A stretch of DNA of 64,000 nucleotides from positions 1-64,000 of the forward strand of contig CACBBU010000005.1 of NCBI GenBank assembly GCA_902537615.1, given 5' to 3'. Below are positions 21,403 through 28,009 of the stretch, in pieces (positions within the stretch are counted from its first letter, which is position 1; the number at the start of each line of letters is the position of its first letter). The stretch is from an uncultured Alphaproteobacteria bacterium (GTDB lineage: Bacteria > Pseudomonadota > Alphaproteobacteria > Methylaequorales > Methylaequoraceae). A model generated the notes under the pieces. It did not search any database. It had not been told where the DNA came from and was given only the letters and a program-made list of their open reading frames with translations. The position numbers were made by a program, and so were the translations under genes.

Positions 21403-23491
21403 TTGCTTGTAAGTGTGAACCTCTACCAGATAACGATGGATTATTTATAAAAAAATTATGTGCAGAAAAAACATTTCTTTTTTTAATTTTTTTATATACA
21501 CCATTATGATCTAAAACCCAACTGTTTGTATTGTCTTTTAAATAACTAATCATTATCTGTTCTAAAACTTGCTTATGGACAGTATCATTGATAATTGGAA
21601 TAAAAGTTTCGACTCGCCTATCGAGATTTCTTGTCATCATATCAGCAGATGAAATAAAAATTTTATTTTGTCTATCTGGCATTTTTTTTCCATTTGCAAA
21701 GCAATATATTCGACTGTGTTCTAAAAATCTACCTACCAAGCTTTTAACAAAAATATTTTCAGATAAATTTTTAACACCAGGACGTAAACCACATATTCCT
21801 CTAACTATAAGAAAAATTTTTACTCCTGCTTGAGAGGCTTCATAAAGTTTATCGATGATTTCATCATCAATTAATGAATTAACTTTAATCCAAATTTCTG
21901 CTGGCAATTTTTTCTTTGAGTTAATTATTTCGTTATCAATGAGCTCTATCATAAAGTTTCTAAGTAAAGTTGGCGAATATGAAACCAACTGCATTTTTTG
22001 AGGTTTTGTATAACCTGTAATAAAATTAAAAATTTTTAAGGCATCATTCACCAATTCTTCGTTACAAGAAAAATACGATAGGTCTGTATAAATTTTAGCT
22101 GTAATCGGATGATAATTTCCAGTTCCAAAATGAACATAAGAGGTTATATCATCATCTTCTTGTCTTGAAATCAAAGAAATTTTTGCATGTGTTTTCCATT
22201 TGAGAAAACCATAAACAATGTTTACCCCTGATTTTTCAAGATCCTTTGCCCACTGTATATTTTTTTCCTCATCAAACCTTGCTTTTAATTCAACTACTGC
22301 TGTTACAGACTTCCCATTATTTGATGCTGTCTTTAATGCCTCGATAATTGGTGATTCAGAACTAGTTCTGTAAAGAGTTTGTTTAATTGAAATAACCTTA
22401 GGATCTTTTGATGCCTGTTGTAAAAAGTTAACTACAACATCAAAACTTTCGAATGGATGATGTATAAGTATATCCTTTTTTTTAATGGCAGAAAAACATT
22501 TTCCTTTAAAATCTAGTATTCTTTGCGGGTATCTTGATTTAAAAGGTTTGAAGCAAAGGGATAATTTTTTTTCATCAATTAGTTCATTAAGAGAACTAAC
22601 ATCTAAAATTGATTTTAAGCGAAAAATACTTTCATCTTTAACCTTTAAAGATTTTCTTAGAAAGTTTAGTAATTTCTTTTCTACTCTACCTTGAACGTAT
22701 AAACCAACAACCTCACCACGACGTCTTTTTTTTAATGCTGTTTCGAATGATAGAAGAAGATCCTCAGCTTCCTCTTCGAAATCTATATCACTATCTCTGA
22801 TTATTCTGATAAATGTATAATGAGCTAGTTTATAATCAGGAAAAATAGATTTTAAATTTTGTAAGATTATATTTTCAGAGCTTACGAAAATATCTTCTTT
22901 TTTACTTATTTTAAAAAACCTTTTTAACTTGGGAGGCAGAATAACTAAGGAATAAGAGGTTTTTCCAGCTTTATTTTTTAATGAGCAAACTAAGCTCAAA
23001 CTCAGATTTGGTAAGAAAGGAAAAGGATGCGCAGGATCAATTGCTAGGGGTGTTAGTGTTGAAAAGATTTTTTTCTCAAAGATTGTATAAATTATTTCAC
23101 GTTTTTTTTTTAAATTTTTTGGGGAATCAATGATTCTTATTTTTTCTTTCTCTAACTTTTCCCTCAAATCAGTTAAGATTAATTGTTGTTTTTTTAGAAG
23201 TATTTTCATAGATTTAGCAACCTCTTGGTATTGCTGTCTTGTAGTTCGTCCATCAGAGGTTCGGATAAAAATTTTTTTTTTGAGTTGCCTAAATAAACCA
23301 GCAACTCTTACCATATGAAACTCATCTAAATTATTTCCCGAAATCGATAAAAATCTTAATCTCTCAAGAATAGGGTTTTTATTATTTTGCGCTTCTTTTA
23401 GAACTCTTTCATTAAAATTTAACCAGGATAATTCTCTGTTAATAAATCTTTGGGGACTTTTTTTAATATTATTTTTATTTTTCCTTACCAT
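21389..23491 (-). CDS. ppk1: Polyphosphate kinase 1
   Basis: FINRELSWLNFNERVL, IDPAHPFPFLPNLSLSL, KARFDEEKNIQWAKDLEKSGVNIVYG. Confidence 0.97.
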   Translation of the reverse strand: MVRKNKNNIKKSPQRFINRELSWLNFNERVLKEAQNNKNPILERLRFLSISGNNLDEFHMVRVAGLFRQLKKKIFIRTSDGRTTRQQYQEVAKSMKILLKKQQLILTDLREKLEKEKIRIIDSPKNLKKKREIIYTIFEKKIFSTLTPLAIDPAHPFPFLPNLSLSLVCSLKNKAGKTSYSLVILPPKLKRFFKISKKEDIFVSSENIILQNLKSIFPDYKLAHYTFIRIIRDSDIDFEEEAEDLLLSFETALKKRRRGEVVGLYVQGRVEKKLLNFLRKSLKVKDESIFRLKSILDVSSLNELIDEKKLSLCFKPFKSRYPQRILDFKGKCFSAIKKKDILIHHPFESFDVVVNFLQQASKDPKVISIKQTLYRTSSESPIIEALKTASNNGKSVTAVVELKARFDEEKNIQWAKDLEKSGVNIVYGFLKWKTHAKISLISRQEDDDITSYVHFGTGNYHPITAKIYTDLSYFSCNEELVNDALKIFNFITGYTKPQKMQLVSYSPTLLRNFMIELIDNEIINSKKKLPAEIWIKVNSLIDDEIIDKLYEASQAGVKIFLIVRGICGLRPGVKNLSENIFVKSLVGRFLEHSRIYCFANGKKMPDRQNKIFISSADMMTRNLDRRVETFIPIINDTVHKQVLEQIMISYLKDNTNSWVLDHNGVYKKIKKRNVFSAHNFFINNPSLSGRGSHLQANEKK

Positions 23492-23494
23492 TCT

Positions 23495-24754
23495 TTAAAA
23501 AGCCTCTTTGTTAATACTCAATTTATTTGTAAAAAAGACATTAATCATTATCATTATTGTTGAAGTTGCTAAGCAAACAATTATGCCTCCAAATTGATAT
23601 GAAATTCCAGAAAATAGTGTTCCAAAGAATCTTCCAAATGCGTTTGCCATATAATAAAAACCTACATCTAAGGCAACCCTTTCTTTTTTCGTGAATTTTA
23701 AAATTAAATATGAATGTAAAGACGAATTTACGGCAAAGATAAATCCAAAAGTAATCAACAGAATAATAGTAATTATTAATTGTATTTGTTCGGATTTGCT
23801 GACTAAGTAAATTAAAAAAGTGAATATTAACAATGTTATAAATAAAAACTTACACCATTTTTTTGATTCATTTACTAATGATTGTTCAGATTTTATTTTT
23901 AAATTTATTATAGATGGTCCCATAGCTTGAACAATACCGTAGAAGATAACCCAAATAGCCATTAGGCTACCAACTATAAAAAATGGTGTTGAATTAGTTT
24001 GCTGTTCAGAAACTGAAAAAAAACTATAAAAATAAACAGGAACACCAACTACAAACCAAACATCCCTAGAGCCAAAAAGGAAAACTCTTGCTAAAGATAA
24101 ATAATTTATATTTCTTGATTTTGATCTAATATCAGAAAGCCTTACCTTTTTGTTACCGCTTGGTAGTTCAGAGGAGATAGAAATCATAACTATTGTTAAT
24201 ATTCCAACTAATAAAAGAATCATCAGAGTTAAAGAAGGTTCAAAACCAATAGTTGAAAGTAATAAGCCTCCAACAAGAAAACCTAACCCCTTTAAGGCAT
24301 TCTTTGAGCCAGTAAGAAATGAAACTAATTTAAATAAGTTTCCCTTTTTTTTTGATGAAATAAACTTTACAACTGATTTTGACGACATTTTTGTGAGATC
24401 TTTTGCAATTCCACTAAAGCCCTGTACGATCATAACATAGATAATTGACAGCTCTAAAGCCCAACTTTTATCAAGCATTAAAAGTAGCGTTAAAGAGACT
24501 ATTTGAATTGACAAACCAGAAAACAACGTACTCTTTAGACCAAATCGTGAAGCTAACCAACCTCCGAAGTAATTCGTAATAATCCCTGCTAACTCATAAA
24601 CAAGAAATAGGTAAGCTAGTTCAATGGGTGTAAACCCCATAGAGTGAAAATGTAATAAAACTATCATTCTCAGAGCACCATCGGTGAGCATGAAAGACCA
24701 ATATGAAAGTGTTATTAAAAAGAAAGTTTTCTGTTTTTGATAAATATTTTTCAC
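23495..24754 (-). CDS. arsJ: MFS organoarsenical (1-arseno-3-phosphoglycerate) efflux transporter ArsJ
   Basis: YWSFMLTDGALRMIVLLHFHSMG, GFSGIAKDLTKMSSKS, LTGSKNALKGLGFLVGG, ARVFLFGSRDVWFVVGVPVY; overlaps a GAPDH gene as in known arsJ-gap pairs. Confidence 0.88.
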   Translation of the reverse strand: MKNIYQKQKTFFLITLSYWSFMLTDGALRMIVLLHFHSMGFTPIELAYLFLVYELAGIITNYFGGWLASRFGLKSTLFSGLSIQIVSLTLLLMLDKSWALELSIIYVMIVQGFSGIAKDLTKMSSKSVVKFISSKKKGNLFKLVSFLTGSKNALKGLGFLVGGLLLSTIGFEPSLTLMILLLVGILTIVMISISSELPSGNKKVRLSDIRSKSRNINYLSLARVFLFGSRDVWFVVGVPVYFYSFFSVSEQQTNSTPFFIVGSLMAIWVIFYGIVQAMGPSIINLKIKSEQSLVNESKKWCKFLFITLLIFTFLIYLVSKSEQIQLIITIILLITFGFIFAVNSSLHSYLILKFTKKERVALDVGFYYMANAFGRFFGTLFSGISYQFGGIIVCLATSTIMIMINVFFTNKLSINKEAF

Positions 24755-25749
24755 AAAAATGACCCTACCATCTGGGATACATCTATTAGTCGCTCAGCAT
24801 AACCAATTTCATTATCATACCACGCATAAATTTTTACCTGTGTTTCGTTAATAACCATTGTACAATCAGCATCAATTATTGCTGACCTTTTATCACTTAG
24901 GTAATCAGTAGAAACGAGTGGTTTTTCCTCATAACCTAATATTCCTCTAAGTTCTTGTTCAGAAGCTTTTTTAAGAAGATTATTTATTTCTTTCTTGTTT
25001 GTTTTCCGAGAAACTTCAAATACACAATCAGTTAAGGATGAATTTAAAAGAGGTACTCGTACGGCTTGACCATTTAATTTTCCTAGTAATTCAGGATAAA
25101 TTAGAGTAATTGCTTTAGCGCTTCCTGTGGTTGTTGGAATTAGAGAATTCAGTGCAGATCTTGCTCTTCGAAATTCTTTATTTGCCTTATCAACTATTGT
25201 TTGGGTATTCGTTGGGTTGTGAATTGTTGTAATTGACCCGTGTTTTATACCTATATTCTCATGAATTACTTTAACAATCGGTGCAAGACAGTTAGTAGTA
25301 CAGCTTGCAGCAGTAACTATATCGTATTTTTTGGAATCGTAGATATCTTGATTAACCCCGTAAACAATGTTAGCTATATTTTCATCTTCAATGGGAGCAG
25401 AAACGACAACTTTTTTAACACCCATGTTAAAGTAATTCAAAAGTTTAGATCTTGATTTATAATAACCAGTACAATCAATAATAATATCAACATCTTCCAA
25501 CTCAATATTTTCAATAGTAGAGCTTGTTTGAAAGATTATTTTTTTATCATTTATAGTGATAGATTTCTCATCATTACTAAAATCAGCATCCCATTTTCCA
25601 TGAACTGAGTCATATTCAAGAAGATGACGATGTAAATCAATCGTTCCCGAAGAATCATTTATCCAGGAAACTTTAGCCTCTCTCTCAATAAGTGCTTTAA
25701 GTGCAAACTTTCCAATCCTTCCAATTCCGTTGATTCCGTATGTAACCAT
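24751..25749 (-). CDS. Glyceraldehyde-3-phosphate dehydrogenase (ArsJ-associated type)
   Basis: YGINGIGRIGKFALKAL, ASCTTNCLAPIVKVIHE, ARSALNSLIPTTTGSAKAI, WYDNEIGYAERL; 4-bp overlap with arsJ. Confidence 0.93.
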   Translation of the reverse strand: MVTYGINGIGRIGKFALKALIEREAKVSWINDSSGTIDLHRHLLEYDSVHGKWDADFSNDEKSITINDKKIIFQTSSTIENIELEDVDIIIDCTGYYKSRSKLLNYFNMGVKKVVVSAPIEDENIANIVYGVNQDIYDSKKYDIVTAASCTTNCLAPIVKVIHENIGIKHGSITTIHNPTNTQTIVDKANKEFRRARSALNSLIPTTTGSAKAITLIYPELLGKLNGQAVRVPLLNSSLTDCVFEVSRKTNKKEINNLLKKASEQELRGILGYEEKPLVSTDYLSDKRSAIIDADCTMVINETQVKIYAWYDNEIGYAERLIDVSQMVGSFL

Positions 25750-25770
25750 TTGATATCGTTACTTTGAGAT

Positions 25771-25790
25771 TGTTACAGTTTTATGACTGT
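25771..25790 (-). promoter_or_regulatory. Pho box upstream of gap-arsJ
   Basis: Minus strand ACAGTCATAAAACTGTAACA, nearly identical to the pstS and porin boxes. Confidence 0.8.
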
Positions 25791-25833
25791 TTTAACGGTG
25801 TTTTACAAACGTCCTATCAAATTAATAGTTAAG

Positions 25834-25871
25834 TCCACCATGTCCTAATTATACTTTTAGGTCATGATGGA
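25834..25871. repeat. 15-bp imperfect inverted repeat with 8-nt loop (TCCACCATGTCCTAA-N8-TTAGGTCATGATGGA)
   Basis: 13 of 15 positions pair; just 3' of the lysine-rich gene. Confidence 0.7.
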
Positions 25872-25879
25872 TTTAAACA

Positions 25880-26536
25880 CTATTGTTGACTAGGTTCCTC
25901 TTTTTTAGTTGCACTAGTAGGAGATGTGATATCAGTTTTTATATTTATATTTTGAGCGGAAACTTTATCAAGAGAACCATTTGGCTTTGTAGCTTTTAAT
26001 TTGTTTGATTTCGATGGTTTCTTGGGTTTCATCAAACTGATTTTTTTATTCAACTTTTTATTGTTATTTTTTAGTTTGCTTATCGTCTTTTTTGGTTTTT
26101 TTAGTTTGCTCACTAATTTTTTATTAGTATTTTTGAGCTTACTAATTGTCTTTTTTGGTTTTTTTAGTTTGCTCGCTAATTTTTTATTTATATTTTTGAG
26201 CTTACTAATTGTTTTTTTTGGTTTTTTTAATTTACCCTCTAATTTTTTTTTTGACTTTTTTAATATATCAAGTTTTTTAAGAGGTTTGTTTAACTTTATA
26301 ACTTTAGCTTTTAAGTTTGCATTCTTTTTTTTTAAACTTTTAATAGCTTTTTTTGCATCAGATTTCTTTTTGACGCTTTCAATTGCTAAGCAACTTAGAC
26401 CTACAAATTTTGGCAATTTCTTAGATCTTTTTAACTTTTTTGGATCTAGACCAGTTAATTTAGCAAATCTTTTATTTGATATTTTGTTTTTTTTTTCCCA
26501 GCGTTGAAGCTGTTTAGGTTTTGTTAATAATTTCAT
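25880..26536 (-). CDS. Lysine-rich repeat protein with degenerate XRE-like N-terminus
   Basis: 218 aa; LQRWEKKNKISNKRFAKLTGLDPKKLKRSKKLPKFVGLSCLAIESVKKK resembles the nearby XRE protein; central SKLKKPKKTISKLKN repeats. Confidence 0.75.
   Translation of the reverse strand: MKLLTKPKQLQRWEKKNKISNKRFAKLTGLDPKKLKRSKKLPKFVGLSCLAIESVKKKSDAKKAIKSLKKKNANLKAKVIKLNKPLKKLDILKKSKKKLEGKLKKPKKTISKLKNINKKLASKLKKPKKTISKLKNTNKKLVSKLKKPKKTISKLKNNNKKLNKKISLMKPKKPSKSNKLKATKPNGSLDKVSAQNINIKTDITSPTSATKKEEPSQQ
26045..26233 (-). repeat. Three tandem 63-bp (21-aa) in-frame repeats, KLKKPKKTISKLKN[ITN]NKKL..
   Basis: Read from the translation, residues 102-164 of the 25880-26536 CDS. Confidence 0.9.
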
Positions 26537-26578
26537 TAATTTCCTCTCTTTAAATAGTTAAATTATCAGTGCTTATTG

Positions 26579-26595
26579 TACGCACTTATTGCGTA
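26579..26595. promoter_or_regulatory. Putative operator: TACGCA-cttat-TGCGTA palindrome
   Basis: Perfect 6-bp arms; about 43 bp upstream of the lysine-rich gene ATG. Confidence 0.6.
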
Positions 26596-26613
26596 ATGTC
26601 AATATGTTATTAC

Positions 26614-26913
26614 TCAGAAATTCTTAATTATATTATTAATTTCAATTCGATTGAATAATTTGTCATTGGAGGTTTTCTTGAAGTAATCAAGCTGACTATG
26701 GGTTAAGCAAATAGTAATCTTTTTTTCTAGAGTTATCCCATTATTTTCAAAATTACTAGAAGCTTTTAACTTTCCATTAATAATTCTCGAAGTGTACGTA
26801 CAGACTACTTCTGAATTGTGTCTAAAAGAATTATCTGCTTCAATATCTTTAATAAAACCCTCAGAATCATAGAGTGGTCCAATAAAGGTTATGAAAACTA
26901 ACACCCAATTCAT
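26614..26913 (-). CDS. Orphan small protein, possible signal peptide, unknown function
   Basis: 99 aa ORF MNWVLVFITFIGPLYDSEGF...; no recognisable family. Confidence 0.4.
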   Translation of the reverse strand: MNWVLVFITFIGPLYDSEGFIKDIEADNSFRHNSEVVCTYTSRIINGKLKASSNFENNGITLEKKITICLTHSQLDYFKKTSNDKLFNRIEINNIIKNF

Positions 26914-27014
26914 TTATTAACTTTTTTTTTGTCCTGAGTTTTTTTTTTGTTTAATACAAATTGCCAATATACTAAATGTCCAAGCATATAAATCCTTTCA
27001 AAGTTTTATCCACA

Positions 27015-27027
27015 CGCAATATTTGCG
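27015..27027. promoter_or_regulatory. Putative operator: CGCAA-tat-TTGCG palindrome
   Basis: Perfect 5-bp arms in the XRE upstream region. Confidence 0.45.
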
Positions 27028-27040
27028 CACTATAATTAAT

Positions 27041-27063
27041 AAATACGCACCAATTGCGTATTT
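27041..27063. promoter_or_regulatory. Putative operator: AAATACGCA-ccaat-TGCGTATTT palindrome
   Basis: Perfect 9-bp arms with 5-bp spacer, same core as 26579-26595; about 70 bp upstream of the XRE ATG. Confidence 0.65.
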
Positions 27064-27129
27064 GTCAATATTATTTTTTATATTTGTTTGTTTTTATTAT
27101 TTATCTATACTTAAAAACTGGTCGAATTC

Positions 27130-27333
27130 ATGAATAACGAGCAATTCAAAAAATGGAGAAAAAAGCACAATTTGTCTCAATCAGAGGCTGCTATTACCCT
27201 TGGTTTAAAAAGGAGGATGATTCAGTATTATGAAAAAGGAAAAAAGGGGGAGAAAGATGTGAAAATTCCAAAATATATCAAATTAGCTTGTGAAGCCATT
27301 GATCTTAAGAAAAAATTAAAAAAAATGATTTAG
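27130..27333 (+). CDS. Small XRE-family HTH transcriptional regulator
   Basis: FKKWRKKHNLSQSEAAITLGLKRRMIQYYEKG...IPKYIKLACEAI. Confidence 0.85.
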   Translation: MNNEQFKKWRKKHNLSQSEAAITLGLKRRMIQYYEKGKKGEKDVKIPKYIKLACEAIDLKKKLKKMI

Positions 27334-27351
27334 TTAAAAGGAGTAAAATAA

Positions 27352-27894
27352 ATGAGTAAGAGTTTTGTAATGAAAATTGGGGAGTCTTTAGTTGCAGGAG
27401 GGCCTCCAGGAACCGCAGCGGAGCCAGAAGTAGTTATTGGTGAATTAGACGGTCCCTTTGGGACTGCTTTTGCTACTCTTATTGGAAACCAGATCAAAGG
27501 CCATACTAAGGTCCTGGCAATAATGAATACTGATGTTATGGTAAAGCCCGCAACCCTTATGGTTAGCAAAGTTACAGTTAAGGATGATAAATACACCAAT
27601 ATTTTAATGGGAACAGTACAGGGCGCGATTGCTAATGGTGTTTTAGATTCAGTTAAAGAAGGATATATACCCAAAGATAGGGCAAATGATTTGGGAATAA
27701 TAGTTTCTGTCTGGTTAAATCCCTTAGTAGCTAAGGATGAGAGTCTAGATCATAAAATACTTTTTGATATTCATAGGAAGGCAACAACTAATGCTATTAA
27801 AAAAGCTATGACCAATGAACCTTCTATAGATTGGTTGTTAGAAAACCAGGACTCGATTATTCATAAATACTATCAAAAAGAACTAGATAAATAA
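27352..27894 (+). CDS. Formaldehyde-activating enzyme (Fae) family protein, probably non-canonical
   Basis: MKIGESLVAG...VVIGELDGPFGTAFATLIGNQ, VKPATLMVSKVTVK, GAIANGVLDSVKEGYIPKDRANDLGIIVSVWLNP, HRKATTNAIKKAM match the Fae layout; RBS AGGAG upstream; 18 bp after the XRE gene. Confidence 0.8.
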   Translation: MSKSFVMKIGESLVAGGPPGTAAEPEVVIGELDGPFGTAFATLIGNQIKGHTKVLAIMNTDVMVKPATLMVSKVTVKDDKYTNILMGTVQGAIANGVLDSVKEGYIPKDRANDLGIIVSVWLNPLVAKDESLDHKILFDIHRKATTNAIKKAMTNEPSIDWLLENQDSIIHKYYQKELDK

Positions 27895-27895
27895 T

Positions 27896-28008
27896 AGTGT
27901 ATATGCACTTATAATATGTAAGCACAAATTATTATTTAAGTGCATACGCACATTTTTTTCTTTTTATATAATAACTAGTGGCGATTTAAATAAGTGTATA
28001 AGCACTTA
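27896..28008. repeat. Cluster of three related near-palindromes (consensus AGTGYATANGCACTTA)
   Basis: AGTGTATATGCACTTA at 27896, AGTGCATACGCACAT at 27939, TAAGTGTATAAGCACTTA at 27991; between convergent genes. Confidence 0.65.
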
Positions 28009-28009
28009 C

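Noticed and set aside
26045-26233. Regular 63-bp repeats as a possible CRISPR array
   Set aside because: Repeats are contiguous and in-frame coding, with no unique spacers and no cas genes nearby.
26001-26507. 168-aa plus-strand ORF (Phe/Leu-rich, looks like a membrane protein)
   Set aside because: It is the reverse complement of the Lys-rich gene (AAA/AAG read as TTT/CTT); low complexity, no independent start context.
27330-27674. 114-aa minus-strand ORF over the fae-like gene
   Set aside because: Overlaps the better supported Fae-family ORF, which has an RBS and recognisable motifs.
25860-28009. Islet as a prophage or transposon
   Set aside because: No integrase, transposase, phage structural gene, tRNA attachment site or clear terminal duplication seen.
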